DNA from: Tetraselmis striata
Lineage: Eukaryota > Chlorophyta > Chlorodendrophyceae > Chlorodendrales > Chlorodendraceae
Assembly: GCA_006384855.1 (NCBI GenBank)
Contig: VCJN01000760.1
Coordinates: 37,956-101,955, forward strand
Direction: 5' to 3'
Length of the DNA: 64,000 nt
Shown: in pieces, positions 43,631-57,552 of the stretch
Position numbering within the stretch: the stretch's first letter is position 1
Layout of the letters: each line of letters opens with the position of its first letter
Notes under the pieces: model-generated
Databases searched by the model: none
What the model saw: only the letters and a program-made list of their open reading frames with translations
What the model was told of the DNA's origin: nothing
Translations under genes and position numbers: made by a program

Positions 43631-43993
43631 TCAGTGTGCCCGGCCCTTGAGGCACTCTGTGGTGCACCTCTTTAAGCACTGGTCGTTCCAATCTGGCACC
43701 TGGTGCATCTCGGCACACACGACGCGCTGGCAGGCCTCCACACACGCGTCGTTGCTGGAGACTCCGCACACTGTGACGCATGTGTTGGGCGTGGGGTCCT
43801 TGGCGAGGCCGCCCATCCGCTGCAGCAACTTGGCCGAGGTGCAAACCCGCTCGCACACAAAACCCGAGGAGGAGCCCGCCCCCTCATCTTCGGGCCCGCC
43901 CTCTTCCGTGCCCTTGTTTTTACCTCGCGCGGACATGACGCCGCGCGCCACTAGCGCAGGCACCGCCAGGCCGGCGGCCCACCACGGTTGCAT
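43631..43993 (-). CDS. Small Cys-rich protein
   Basis: This is a single exon encoding 120 residues from MQPWWAAGLAV, chosen as start because upstream in-frame sequence is basic and non-conserved in character. The N-terminal ~20 residues are hydrophobic and could be a signal or membrane anchor. A charged, disordered stretch (GKNKGTEEGGPEDEGAG) follows. The rest has nine regularly spaced cysteines: CERVC, CVTVC, C-x3-C-x4-C (CVEACQRVVC) and CLKRCTTEC. Repeated CX3C pairs suggest disulphides or metal binding in an oxidising compartment such as the thylakoid lumen, intermembrane space or secretory path. I do not recognise the family. It lies tail-to-tail with the coiled-coil gene and head-to-head with the membrane-protein gene. 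Confidence 0.65.
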   Translation of the reverse strand: MQPWWAAGLAVPALVARGVMSARGKNKGTEEGGPEDEGAGSSSGFVCERVCTSAKLLQRMGGLAKDPTPNTCVTVCGVSSNDACVEACQRVVCAEMHQVPDWNDQCLKRCTTECLKGRAH

Positions 43994-44627
43994 GCTGTGC
44001 GCGGCGCGTCTGCGGCACCGCCGACCTTTGTGGCTGAGAGAGTCAGAGGGTGTATGTACCAATGCTTCCGGCGGCAACCCTGATGCGAGTTGGAGGCAGT
44101 ACGGGGACGGCCGCTAGTATGGGGTAGTCGGCAGAGGGAGTGGTCATGATGGTGCTGGCGGCGCGCTGCGCTGCTGCTGCTGGCGGTGCAATCCGCTGCC
44201 GGGCGCGGCCGTACGTACCGGGTACGGGATAGTAGTACATGTCTCACAATATAAATATATCGCCATTCCTACTACTAGTGTCATATATGTAGTGTGTATC
44301 ATGATTCCTCGCGTATAATAGGGACTTCATGAGCAGAGCAACAGCGAATTATAACATAAGCGCAGCATAGCGACTATATCGCGATGACGGTAGATATAGT
44401 CTACATAGATATAGATACATATATAGTCGCTACCGCCCGTATACGCAGGGGTAATCCTGCCCTGTAATCCTTAGCTCCAGTGGAGTATAAGTAAAAAGCA
44501 GGAACCCCATAATTGTAGTTGCGAGTTGTTGGCTGCCCACCTGCCACACCACTGCTAGCGCCGCAGCTGCCGGAACAAGCTCGCAGGAGGGGGAGGCCTC
44601 CCCCGAAGCGGGACGGGGGGAGGCGGG

Positions 44628-45736
44628 ATGATGCGCGAAGCGGGGGAGCCAGTAGTACGGGTGTGCGCCCCGCTGCTGCGGACGCACCTGCTGGGGCTGC
44701 TGGCGGCCCTGGACGCGGCGATCACTACTTGCCTGGTCCTTCTATGCATCAGGGTGCCCCCCCCCCCCCCCCCCCCCGGACCCTCCCGCCACGCGCCCCC
44801 TCCACACACACACACATGACACAGATGCACGCACACGCATGCGAGAGAGAGCGCACACTGTAGCGGACCACTGCAGCGGGACGTATTATGATGCTGTGTC
44901 TGTGAGGTGGGGGGGGGGGGGGGGGGGGGGGGGGGGCGCAGCGCTAATCCCCCGCCGCGTTCGGGGCGTTGCTTCGCCTATTTGTTGCGCAGGGTAACGT
45001 CTGGCAAGCGCTGTTTCCACCGGGCTGGCCCAGCCGGGACGCCTACGCCACCTCGCTGGGCGACGTGGTGGCATTGCTGGGGCTACGATGGTGCTTAGTG
45101 ACCGCGACAGGCTTTGGTAGCGGCTTCCTGCTAACACGCCACGGGCTGCTGCTCACCGCGGGCGCTCACTGTCTGTCGACAGTCTTCCTGGTCGCCAAGG
45201 GTGTGGCCGCACTGGAGATGGGCCGGAACTGCGATGGCGATGACTGCTCGCCGCCGCACCTGGGGGGCCTCAACCTGCCCGCCACACTGGATGCCTTCAG
45301 CGTGACGGCCGCCTGGGCGCAGTATGCCCTCACGCTGCGTTCGCTGCGCCTGCTGCGTACGCAGCTGGAGGTGGATTTGGCGCGCAGCCTGAGCCCCGGG
45401 CTGGCCTGCTCCTGGCTGGCGGCCTCGGAGGCACGGCAGCCGCTGCTACCTGGGGAGGGGGCGCGTCTGGCGGAGGCACCGCCGCCAGAGGCAATGGGCC
45501 TGCGGGACGTGGGTGGCTACATGCCGCCCCCCGGCAGAGCGGACAGCGATGACGGCGACAGCGAGGCCTCCTTCCACACCACGCGCAGCGACCATAGCGC
45601 CGCGAGCTCCTTTGCCTCCGCCGCAACTGCTGCCACCTTCACCTCCGCCACCTCTTCATACCACTCTGTGGCATCCTCGGCGGACGGGTCCGGTGGGCAA
45701 CCCCGCCGCAGCTTCTGGGGGCGCTGGAGGTCTTGA
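44628..45736 (+). CDS. Multi-pass membrane protein, TMD0-like
   Basis: Two exons, 44628-44753 and 44993-45736, join in phase 0 to give 289 residues. About four hydrophobic segments are visible: LLGLLAALDAAITTCLVLLC in exon 1; around VVALLGLRWCLVTATGFGSG; around LLLTAGAHCLSTVFLVAKGV; and a weaker one around FSVTAAWAQYALTL. The C-terminal ~110 residues are hydrophilic and Ser/Thr/Ala-rich with a PLLPGEG motif. The arrangement resembles the N-terminal TMD0 region of some ABC half-transporters, but no ATPase domain follows before the stop. It may be a stand-alone membrane protein or a truncated one. The intron contains an 18-C run and a 28-G run (44909-44936). TGTAA, the volvocine polyadenylation motif, occurs at 45761. 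Confidence 0.6.
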
Positions 45737-46472
45737 CGTGTGGCCTGTGCTGCCACTCCCTGTAACAACTGTAGCATGTATACTTGGACTATGGAACTCG
45801 CCCCGTCCCGGTCATGCCTTCCCGCAGCCCCGCTGATATTCCACTGGCAATGCCTGCATACGCATCAGTGGGGCTGGAAATATGTGGGAGCGAGTCTCTG
45901 GGCAATATTATGACAGAGATGGGAAGTCGGCAATGCGTACCGTGTGTCCGGCATTGCAGCATGCGAGTGTGGTGCAGGCGTCATAGTGTCTTACACCAGC
46001 GCGGAGGTGCCCAACCTTAGTTGGAAGGGAGGTGCAAGGTGTGTGCTGAACAGATGGGCTTTCGCTGCAGAGAATGTATGCATGCTCTCCGGCAGACAGG
46101 TGCCATGGCTTTTGGTGTGGCAACATATTGTCATAATCGTGGCAGCTTTCTTTTCAATGCCCATGTGTAGGATAGCACGAACACCAGCAGGCGTGAGTAC
46201 ATCGAGGTAGGCGGCGGTAGATAGCCAGAATTTACATTTGTTATGTACCAGCTGGGGGATTTCAACTTCTGTTCACACTGCCCAAGAAAAGCAATGATTT
46301 GTTAGGGCACATAGTGTTGACCACGTACAGCTCCATCATTCTTAAATTATTGGTATATTTTGTCGTTTTAAAAAACAGACGATGTATCATGGCTGGTGTT
46401 GCGCTGACTATTATGTACCGGTAGTATCATTATTTCAATATCATCCTAATATATCCCCCCCCCCCCTCCCAC

Positions 46473-46508
<36 letters not shown>

Positions 46509-49500
46509 GTCTTGTCCCCTGCCCAAAATCACACAACACTCGGGAATTCACTGTTGCGCGGGTATTCGGCAATATTATTGGATGCCATACAACCAATCTC
46601 AGGCACGCTCAATAGCCACTGGGCGCATCGTCTTAAATAGCGAAATGTCGGTTATTTAGGCGCGGAGAAGTGGGTGATAAAGTGGTAGGACAGCTGCAAC
46701 AGTGCGTCATTTTAGCACTGTAAGCGGGTTCGGAGCATATGGATAACGGTTTTTGGCAAGTATAGGTGCGATTCTCTTCCAAATTCGCCGACATAGTACC
46801 ATTATGCGACAACCCCGTGTTATTTACTGAGTAAAAATGAGTCTTTACGCGAGAGGGTACACGAGTCTGAGCGCCGCCATCACTGTTGGATAAAAAATGC
46901 TGCAATTCCAGTCTTGGGAGGTGTGCCAAGAGGCATATCTTCGCGAAACGGTGTCGGATTGAGGCGTACGAGGTCGGCGCGTTAGAATGCGCATGGCGGA
47001 AGTGCTTTCACATGTATCACTGGACACACAATATTCGGATTTTCGCGCTCAGAATTGCCATTTGCTAACATATATGGGATACACACGATCCGAAAATCTT
47101 ATATGTGAATTTGTGTTTGGATGAATAACATGTGTGTTTACATAGATGTATACATGTGTGTGTGTGTGTATTATTTACTACACGTTTTCAATCTTTGGAG
47201 CCGAATGTCAGGCCCCGTAACGGGCACTTAGGTGCAACCCATAGTGCCTCAGACTCGAGCCCACTATAGGTCTCACACTCGCCGAAACAGGGTCCGCTTA
47301 ATTGCAATTAATAATACGGTACTTGTACCGGATCCCCCATACTGTACCTATTATTCATACTAGATCCATACTGACATTTACGGCACAATAGTAGCCCCCG
47401 CCTATTACCCGCTTACTCCCGATTATTCCCGATTCGTTAACTCGTCATTAGGAGCTGCTTATTGCCCATGGGGTAGGACTGCACGTAGCGAGGCCACTCG
47501 AAGCGTGAAAATGCTCACGCGCATACGCGAAAGCTAATGTATCCTTTTTTGCAAAGCGCACGCGCATGCACATGAGGTCATGAGACTTCAGTGATGAGTG
47601 ACGGCAAATTATATGTGAGTAAAGGTAGCGACTTAGATAGCGACAAACGATGACACGTCGTGCTACGAGTATGGTAGGGAACGGTACTACCGGTTACCGG
47701 CGGTAGCTACGGGTAGAGTAAGCTCCACCCGCTCCACTCTACGTGAGCCTCCATCCTACCAGCAGCATGTCCATGGAATATGTTGCGCTGGCAGTGAGAT
47801 ACCTCCGTCCATGATGAGTCCTCGTCGTTTTCTGCTTGTATATATTACGCACGAAATATACAAATGCACCGCTCGGAAGTCATGCGCGGGTGCGTAGCGT
47901 TACTCGTGGCAGTTTGCCCCGAAAAGTTGACCGGACGCGACCACACACGACAACCGCGAGCCGCCACCGCGCCGCGTGCGGTCTCGTTACCTTGTCGCTC
48001 GAGTGCCCGCACGCGCCATCTCCGATGTGAGTGCTCATACATGGAGCCTATCATATTCGCTACATGTAGGCATATGCGGTTTTTCATGATGGTAAAGGTT
48101 TAAGATTTTATTCTGTCGGTCGAATAACACGACTCGATGCTACTGAGAAGTTCCCCGACTCCTATCCACTGGAACTTGACCGCAGCAAGCAAGCCCAGTA
48201 CTAGTGCTACCCATAATAGCTTGAAATAAGTAAAATATCGTGTAAAGGACGACGACCACAACAATCACCAGTAGCGTGCCACGCATCAAACTGCCAACAC
48301 GCCGCAAAGGGTAGCAGCTATCTAGTCGCGGCCGATACGCGAGTACCTTTGATCGTGTCCGAAAGGCTTATCTCTCACTGCATGGATTGCGCGCTCCCCG
48401 CATAAAGGCCCCGGCAATAAGACCGCGAGTACGGATTCGCTCAGAGCCCGCACTGGGGCGCCGCGTGGTGTATCCAGTATTTGCATCTAGTTGGCTACGC
48501 TCCATGGCGGGACCGCATTGAGCAGCCCGGCCATGTGCAGCAGATAATAGTAGACAACTCGGCCAGCCGCGACCAGCTTGGTCGTCGTATCGCGGGTCAG
48601 CAAGCATGTAATTTTTTGAGGCGGGGCGGAGGTCAACAAGCATGTACCATGCGAGTCGCTTAAGGTCCTTCCATAAACTAAGGTCACGATACCGTCATTG
48701 TCGTTGGTGGTACGTTAATACAATATGTGAAATCTTCTTCTTCCGATGACGAAAAAATGTTCTATACATGACGGTCACTGCGTGACCGCGTCGCTGCGTG
48801 GGCATGGCAAGGCGTCCGGGGAGATTTCGTCCCACCCCACGCCACGGCAATGCCGTGCCCAGCCACCATCGCACGGGGCACGACCCACCCGCCCGCCGGC
48901 CGAGATTATTAAGTTTCAGCATGCATCGGAGAGAACATGCCTTCACTAAATGGTCAACACAATGGTAGGCCTCCGCTTCCTCCCAACTATTGGCCAATAA
49001 CGCAGCTCCCCCAACACCTCGTCCCGTATAGCACATCGTAGCACAAGTATATAGAGCTACATTACCTCTCATCCTCCCTCCTGAGTGCTCCCTTGCCTGT
49101 GAGCCCCTCGCTCCCCGGCTACTGATACTATTTCCGTATCACGCTAGTTGCCTCGACCCTTGCAGCACCCCATTGGACGGGACGTTTATCTACGGGACGG
49201 GACGTTTATCTACGACACGGAACCATATGCAATGCTAGCGGCGAGGTCTCACAGCGCCACAACACGCGCCACCGCAGTACATGTGATGTGCCGCGGGTAA
49301 TTGGTCGGGGAGTTAGTTGGTGCTGAGTTGCTTTGGAGTTTGAGGGGTTGGCTATGCATCACGTACGTGGTGCGCATGACGTCCAAACCATGTCGCCGTG
49401 CGCATGGTCCCGCCTCTGCGAGGCGGTGACGCGATGATGATCTTCATGTCACGCGACGCGACCCAAATGGCATGTTCGTGTGTGACATGTCCGTGCATCA

Positions 49501-52290
49501 CCGCGTCATCGGCAGGACAGGTACCCGTACGAAAACCCGATGACGATGACGCCGATACTACCGTATAGAACGTGTTAATGAGAATATATACATGTACATG
49601 TACCAGCACCAGCGCTAGGCAACATATATAGATATATGTCGCCGTGATGGGCGTAGTGTCGTCCTAGTGCCTTTTGGGTAATTTTTGATCAGCTTTTGCA
49701 GCTAGCCCATGGCATGTAAATAACTATGTCGTCCGTGGCCGCGTGCGCGTGACGCTCGGCGGTCTCGACCCTGCCCGGCCGGACTGGAATGATACACGTA
49801 GCGACCAGCGAGAACGAGGCCATCATGACTTACCACATCCCCACCCCCTTCGGGGATGATGGCTGCTTGCCTAGACCCTAGCATGCAACCACCGGCCCAT
49901 GACCGCTTCTCGGCCAGAGTAGTAGGCCCCCTTGCTTGACTCAGAAAGTGGGCCGGATAAATCGGCGCTTTGGGTGGTCCCATGGTTGGGTTCCTAGGCT
50001 GCTTGGTTCGGAGTTCGTGAGTGGGGCCGATAAAACGTACGGGTGGCCCTATTCATTTCAAGACTGCAATCCCGATCACCATTGAGGCCTATGCGCCCCA
50101 AGCGAAGCCATTCATCCACTGTTAGAGTGGCATGTAGCTGCAAGGTAGTGCCCCTAACTTGGTAAGGTGGCGATCGTGTTGGGCATACGCCATACGCGGG
50201 CCGGTGGCGGTATAGCATTGAAGGTCGGTGAGCGGCGGGCGGTGGTGATGAGCGATGAGCACTCACACCTAGCCCGAGGACCTCGCTAGCTCAGCACCGG
50301 CCCCCACGATTAGGCCAGCTCATCCCCCCTCCCTCCGCCAGCTCGCAGACTGCTAGTTAAGCACTATATGTACTACCTTTATGTTGGTGGGATCGTTGTT
50401 GGGTTGTATGACATCACGCCGGTAGTCCGGGACGGTGGCATGTAATGCGTGTCACCCGAGGAAGTCGGTAAACGCCTGCGATGTTATTACGGGCTGCACG
50501 CACCGCGCTGGCGTGTAGCGACCGCGCGGCACCCGAAGTCGCGATATCAATGCCGTTCGGGGATCCCCCCATGTTATTCCTTACGGGCGGTGTTCGCGGT
50601 GAGTGCACCATAGCGACGGGGGGCGGTGCGGGCTAGGTCCTGCGAGTCGGTCACAACGGGATGCCCGCGTTTTGCTGTGTTGATATCATTTTATTCAACA
50701 AAACTGCTGAACCACCGCGCTGACCCACCGGCACCGCTCGCCCATATAGCTATTGACCCGACATGAGCGGTATTGTGGCGGACCACCGCATATCCCCAAA
50801 TAGCCATGCTTCATGGGTAGGTCTCTGAGCTCTCTCGCTCGGTACCCTGTTTGCCTTCCATTTGCCCCGCTACCGGTGAATGCATATTGTCAAACGGTCT
50901 TTCTTACTTTGCGCCTAGCTATAACCTATGGTTTTCACGTCTGATACTCGGCAACATCCGCAGCCGCGCAGATTCTTGTTGGTACTATTATTCAGTACCC
51001 GTATATGGCAATAATTCCAGGCAAATCCGCAGATATCAGGCTTCTTAGGGGACCCATTTGCTGGGTCGCAACTCCGGTGTCAAGGTGGTCGTCCCGGTGG
51101 TTGTTACCCCATGGTCAGTCAGAACGGGTTGAAAATGGCGGGCCGAATTTGTTTAAAAAAGCACTTAAAATACATACAGTCTGGGCCACGTATCCGCGGT
51201 TACGAAGGTATTGATGAAAGTAATGCGGGGCGCTCCGGCGCGTAGTCTCTAGGCGACTTGATGCTGCCCACCCGAGCCTACTCCCGTCGCCGCGACCTTC
51301 AAGTTAGCCAGCTCGGTGCACGAACGCTATATCGCAGCACAGCTAAAATCGAAAACTCCAATCCTAGTCCATTTTGCGAGCCTATCACCGCCGTAAGTTG
51401 TTGCCAACCGGACGGCATGATGATGGGGTGGCGGTAGTGTGGCATTCAGCTGCCGGATGCGCCGCCGTCATATAGGGATCGATCGAGGTGGCATACATTG
51501 GTGGCCGGCTGGCACCGACCAGCTGCATGCATGGGTCTGCGAGGGGTAGATAGCCCAGTTGTGGCGCGGAGTAGCGCATTGAAGCCGGATGTGCCATCGG
51601 CGCATGGGTCGTTATGCCCGGGAATGGCAGTCTTCTTTACCGTCGAGCCGAAGGCCGGCGGCATGGGGGGCTAGTGTGTCGCGAGGCGCGAAGAGAGTTT
51701 CCCCCGTATGAATTGAACGGCCCGTTGTCCATGTGGGACACTGGTTGTGTGTTCAAGGAGCCGGCGCACGGTGCCCTCTGGACGATCGTCGACCGCATCC
51801 TGGCAAGCGAGACATTATGTCCTCGAGCTGGGCGTGGGGCATCACATCTGAGTGTTGGCTTGTACACCAAGGACCTTGCATGTCACGAAGACACGAGCTC
51901 TATCACATCGCGAACCCATGGTGGGTGCGCTGCGACAAAGGAAGATGGGGACAGCCAAGCACCCTAGTGCTTTCAAGCCCACGACGAAGCAACATTCGGA
52001 AGCAGGGCTACATGGGATGTCTGCATCGGGAAGCGCGCGCGGGGTGATGCCGTACGGGCGTACGTGCGGCAACTTCCGCCGAACGATTAAATTGCCGAGA
52101 GGCTGCTGGGTCGGTGCAACCGGCTGGGTCGGTGCCGCTCCGCGGCCTCGGGCGGTCGGGCACGCCACGTGGACATGCTAGCACCGTAAAGGTGCCGCAC
52201 CGCCCTGCAAAGTAGACAAGGGAAGAGGAAACCCCACTACTTGAAGTATAAATCACAATCGTTTGATATAGTTACCAGGTAACTATACAT
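45737..52290. other. Gene-poor 6.5-kb stretch
   Basis: I recognise no gene. It holds the 3' flank of the membrane-protein gene, a C run followed by (CA)n at about 46456-46507, a (TG)n at about 47155-47168, and a tandem duplication of GGGACGTTTATCTACG at about 49177-49215. Scattered frames of 60-130 codons have no coding character that I trust. Confidence 0.4.
46471..46507 (+). repeat. (CA)n microsatellite
   Basis: A run of ACAC repeats directly follows a C-rich tract. Confidence 0.9.
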
Positions 52291-52366
52291 GAGCTACAAA
52301 AGGCGATCAGGAAACCCCCGAAAAGGCAATAGGAAACGTCAACTACAGCAATTGCGCGGCGGTGGA
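52291..52366 (-). repeat. Dispersed repeat, partner of 181-260
   Basis: The reverse complement matches 181-260 over about 76 bp. Shared blocks include GCAATTGCTGT, CTATTGCCTTTTCGG and TTTCCTGATCGCCTTT. Confidence 0.7.
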
Positions 52367-52956
52367 AATATTTTGGGTGATTAGGGACGGGTGTCTAATT
52401 AGATATGTCAACTGGTATGGAGATGGGGGTGAAACCCAGGAAATGTTTACCAATTATGGCCCCCTCTGGATCAAGGCATTCGCCGGCTGTTGTGCTCATC
52501 TATTAATCTTTTTGGTTACAGGGAGAGCGTCAAGAGAATAATGCTTTTTGTGCTCATCTATCCATTCGTCAGTCGCCGCTGCTGGCACTACAGGGTACAG
52601 TTCCAATGCGCGGCGACGCACGCGATAGTCGCCAATGACAGCGGTGGTAAACGACGACATCTACAAAAATACGCTTGTCCACTACCGCCGACCCCCAACG
52701 CTATGGGGTCGCAGCACAAAGCGTGAGCGCAATTCAAGTGGACGTACACTTGCTTAGCTGCCGGTTTGGCGCCATTCGAGCTAGTCGCGTGCTCTACTGC
52801 TATCCCGGCCTGCTCGCGGTGAAAAAGCCGCTGTGCACCGCACCCCGAGGCGAGTCGCTGCCCGGCTATACGTATTAATTAAGGGGTTGGTAGGAGAGGG
52901 GAGGGTGAGAGTACTATGCACAGAGGGGCTTGACCACGGCGCCAATACAACAGTAG

Positions 52957-53814
52957 ATGGGCATGCAGCCCGCCAAGGGCATCCGCGGGGGCAGCAAGAC
53001 GTGGCGCCGACCAACCGGCCAGACGCCCGCCTTTGCACAGGCTCCGGGCAGCGCGGGCGCGGCGAGCGCGGCGCCCTCTCGCGCTCCCGGTGAGTCCTCT
53101 GCCCACCGTCCCCTGACTGCCCATCGCGAAACGAGAACAGGGCGCGGCGGATAGGCTTTGGGGCGGGCTTGCCGTGGGATCTGTTCAGGGAATACATGTA
53201 TTCTTATCTGTCTCCACAAGCTCAGCTCTGACTGGACATGCTTATCGCCCATCCACTGCCGCTGCAGCCACGTCTGGCGCCAAGGCCGCTCCCCATCCCC
53301 GCACGGCGCCGCGCAGCGGCTCGAACAAGTGGGTCCGCAGCGAACAACCAGCGGCGGGGGGCGCACCGCCACCGGCACCCGCCCAGCGACGCGCCGCCGC
53401 CAGCAAGCCCCCGCCGCGCCCCGCACCGCAGCCTCTGCCTGGTGCCTACGTCAAGCAGCAGGCGCATCAGCTGGTGCGGGCGGTGGCGCGCCCCGCGGGC
53501 AGCGCAGCGCCTGTGCCCAAGCCGCCCGCCCGCCCGGCTCCCAAGCCACTGTCAAGGGCGGCCGCACCAGTACCTGTACACAAGCATCCGGCTGCACCCG
53601 CCACGAGTGGACCTCCCTCCAAGCACAAAGGTGCCTCGCCCCCTTGCACATACCGCACTAATGCCCCCTACCTTGGCATGAGTTCAACAACTGTCGTTTT
53701 ACCAAACAATGATTTCGTATTTTTTACCAATTTCAATACTGTTTTAAGTGTGATGCTAACAGCAGGATGTTCTATGCCCGATCCCCCTGGGCAGGGGGTT
53801 CGAATAGCACATCC

Positions 53815-53846
<32 letters not shown>

Positions 53847-56800
53847 GGTTGAGGGGGGGTTCGCCTCCCGCCTGCCCCCGGCCGCTGTATTTACACCTCT
53901 GCGTGTCCTCCAAACCAGCAGACCGCATTCTACCACCACCCCCCGAGTTGGGCCGAGGTCCCCCGGCAAATCAAGCTGTCACACTGGACACCCACATGAA
54001 AGTCCCCCGCACACAGGCGGGAATGCATTGTAAGTATATAAACGACACACTTATCACGGCGGCCCATACAGAGATGCTGGACTGTGCCGCAACGAACGGT
54101 AGTTTCGCCACCTCTGGAAACCGGAAAGCATCCCCCTACGCAACCACTTACTCCCCTCTCTCCCCCGCCACAGTCTGGCGGCGCGAGGAGGGCAGCAAAG
54201 CGGCGCAGCGTGCGGACCCAGCGGCAGCTGGTGCGCCCAGAGCGAGCGGGAGCCGACCGTCCGGCCCACCCGCCGGAGAGCCGACCAGCGCATGCGCCGC
54301 GGGCCTGGTGCCCAGCTACAAGCTGAGCCAGAGCGGCTTCAAGCTCATCCGCAGCGGGCTGACCAGCGGCATCCAGGCCGCGCAGCTCTCACCCGCGTAC
54401 AGCGCCCGCCGCCGCGTGCTGGTCGGGTCCCCCCCCCCCCCCCCCACACACACACAGTTCTGCGCCACCCTTTCGCCAAAATTCTGTATATATGTATATA
54501 TCAGCTCGGCTAGGTGGGAAAGGGAGGAAGGGGGGGGGGGGGGTTCCTGACTCGGGATTATGTGGCAGGGGCTTTGTTGTCATTATCATCGGTGGTGGCA
54601 GCAGTAGCTAACGCATCTGGGTCCCCCCCCCCCCCCCCCCCCCATTAAACCAAATGGTTGTCACATGCAGCCGAAACAAACATGTCAACGTTCGCTTAGA
54701 CAGACTCTTGAGGGCGATCGCGCTGTTTATCCGTAATGTTTTTGTTGAACATATCGCTATCACACCAAAATTGCCACTAGTTCCTGCCTCAGACTGTACC
54801 AGGGGTCAAATGGGGCCTCGCGGCGTGGGCATTTGCTACCCGGTGGGGATGGTAGGGACAGCGTCACCGTATTCGATGTCTGTGCCGCCCGGCAGTAGGG
54901 TACCTGTCATCTCGCGCCGTTTGTTGAGCAAACACAGCATGTGGCACCCTTAGCATGGTGCATAGCGCTGTACTAGGGTAATTTGAAACCCTAATACACA
55001 AGGGTGGCGGCGTGAGACACAATCCCGAGCACGGGCAGCTAAGGCATTAGGCATGCTGACGGCCGCGGGCGGGGGCACGCATGCGGCGGGGCTCGCGGCC
55101 ACGCAGCGCTGGCAGGGGCAGCTGGCGACGCGGCGGCCGCTGCACGCGAGCTCGGGCGGGTGGCGGGGGCGCAAGGCGGGCGCGCAGCGCCGGGCCAAGG
55201 CTGGCCATGCCAAGGTAACCCCCCCCACCCCCCCCTAAACACACACACGTACACACAAGCGTCCCCATGTTGCTGCCGCATCCATAACCTGCTCTACCCT
55301 CACTGGCAAGCGCTGGGTTTCCATAGCGATGAGGCGCTGTTCATTGGGGCAGAGTCCATTCATGCATCATCGCGGACATTATTATACGTGTGTCCTTCTG
55401 AGCGTGCCCTTTTGGTGCCTGCGTGAGCCCCGCAAACGCTTCAGGATTGGAAACCTGCGTCAATAATCACGTGGGGTTTCCCGATCCATTTGACGCCTGA
55501 AGTTATGTTGCGCTTTGAGTCTTTGGGGCGAGTTGAACATTGTGCGGACTCAAAATGGCTTGAGGGCACCCCGCTTGTCAACATGTCCGGTATTCTCTGA
55601 ATATTTGTGAAGCGCGCGGATGTGTGTTACGGTGCACCATCGGATCATGGTCACACCCCCGTACAGAGAGGCATTACGGTACAGTGAGCTCGCTGCTGAT
55701 TGGAGTGCTTGCTACCCCGGTCAGTCCCCCCCATATCCGCGTGGCTCTGATGGCGCCTGGATTGCCCTCGCACAGGACCGTGGGAACGCGCAGCCGCGCC
55801 CGGCCAGCAAGCCCTCCAAGCTGAAGCGCATCGGGGAGCACGTGTACAGGGTGGAGGGCACCGGCGCGGGTCAGACGCTGACGCGGCAGACGAGTGACAC
55901 GCTGTCCCAGGTCGCGGCAGCAACAGCGGCCCGCAGGTATGCTTTCTTACATCCCCTGGCCTTCTCTGCGAATCGTGAATTTGGTCGCCCGGCCATCCCG
56001 TCTTCTGTTGGTTGCCGGTACTCGTGCGGGCTCTGTGGTCAATCGCTTCAGTGGTGCTCGTTTGCCCCTCGTTTGCCCCGTCTCCAACGTCACCCCCCCC
56101 CCCCCCCCCCCCCCCCGCCCCCCTCCTCTGCCGCTCTTTGTTCCCGCCGGTCCCCACCCGCAGCCCAACGAAAAGCGCTGAACTGGGCCAATCTCGGGTT
56201 GCCTCAACAAACTTCAGCACAGCTTCCAGGCTCAAGAACGCCCATCAATTCATGAGTATTGCATCACAAGCTGTAGCTGGAAGTGTGCTCGTTAGCGTAC
56301 GAAACACCTGTGTCACCAGACATTCCTCACCATGTGGCAAAACACCTTCGCCACTTTGCAGCGACATGCCGGCTCCTGGGAGCTCAGTGCCCCTCTAAAA
56401 GGGAGCGCATGCTGACCACTCCCTTTTCTCAGGGACACATGCACGTTTTCTCTGTATCTGCGTAGGTCTTGGGGTATGGACTGGACGCCCGTCCAATACT
56501 CATCTAACAGCAAGGGTAATTGGACGAGATGAGTCATTCCCCTCATCGGAGATAGGCCCCGGAAGTATCATTGCCATTTACATTTGGTAGAGCTTTCCAT
56601 GTATGCCTTCCATTCAGTAGAGCTTTCCATGAGGCGGGATAAGCCGGTTTTATCGTTATTTCCAGTTCTGTTTTGGGGGCAGAAGCAATGAATATATAAA
56701 CTTATTTACATATATAAAGATAGCCCGCACGGGCCGACGAGCTGCACTTGCGCGTGCTTGCTAGAGCAGTCTGCGTATGGACTTCGCCTCCTCAACCACC

Positions 56801-57521
56801 AATGGTGCACCAACTCCCCCCCCCCCCCCCCCCCAACTTGACATGCCACACGATGTTTGTGAACTTGGCCTATGGATTAGCCAACCATTCTGCCAGTGCG
56901 CTGGATTTCTGGGGGTCAATCCCAATGTCCATGCTACCTGTGGTTCTTGCGCCCGGCATATCATGGATTGGGGCACCCTCTTGCCATGCTGCACCCGGCA
57001 CCCCATGCTCAGCAGCTCTCCGCCTGGTCTCCTATTCTTGTAGTTACTTCCGTGGTGATGCGCCTATGCAAGAGAGAGCAGTGCCTGTGGTGTTGGTCGA
57101 TACATGGGCCGGCCTGGCGCTGCTTGTAGCCCATGCGCTACCGTTGCTTTCTGTTGCCTAGAGGGTTGACGATACCACAAGTTGCCCTTATCACCCCCAC
57201 CCCTCCCCCTCCAGCCCCGGGGCCGTCTCCTTGACGAGTTGTTGCCCACTGCTGCCAGGGTGGCAACCGCAGCGAGCGCCGCCGTGACGGCGCGCCTGAG
57301 GGCGCAGCAACAGGCCGCCAGCACAGGCGTGCCCACCGCGGTGAAAGGCAGCAGTCGCGTCGCAGCGCTGCTGGCGTCCGCCAAGCGGCAGAGCCGCATG
57401 CGCGCGAGCCAGTCGCTAGGGAAGCAGGCGGGCCTGCTGGCGGTGCGGCGACGCGTCTTCAAGCGGCTCAACGTGTCGCAGCGGCGCCCATGCCCCGTGT
57501 TTTGCCGGTAACCCTCCCCCC

Positions 57522-57552
<31 letters not shown>

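Noticed and set aside
53790..53820. GGTTCGAAT like a tRNA B box
   Set aside because: No A box, acceptor stem or T-arm pairing around it; it lies in an intron before a G tract.
53174..54550. A 458-codon open frame
   Set aside because: It reads through introns 1 (end) and 2 of the zinc-finger gene, including a G21 run; only the parts coinciding with exons 2 and 3 are coding.
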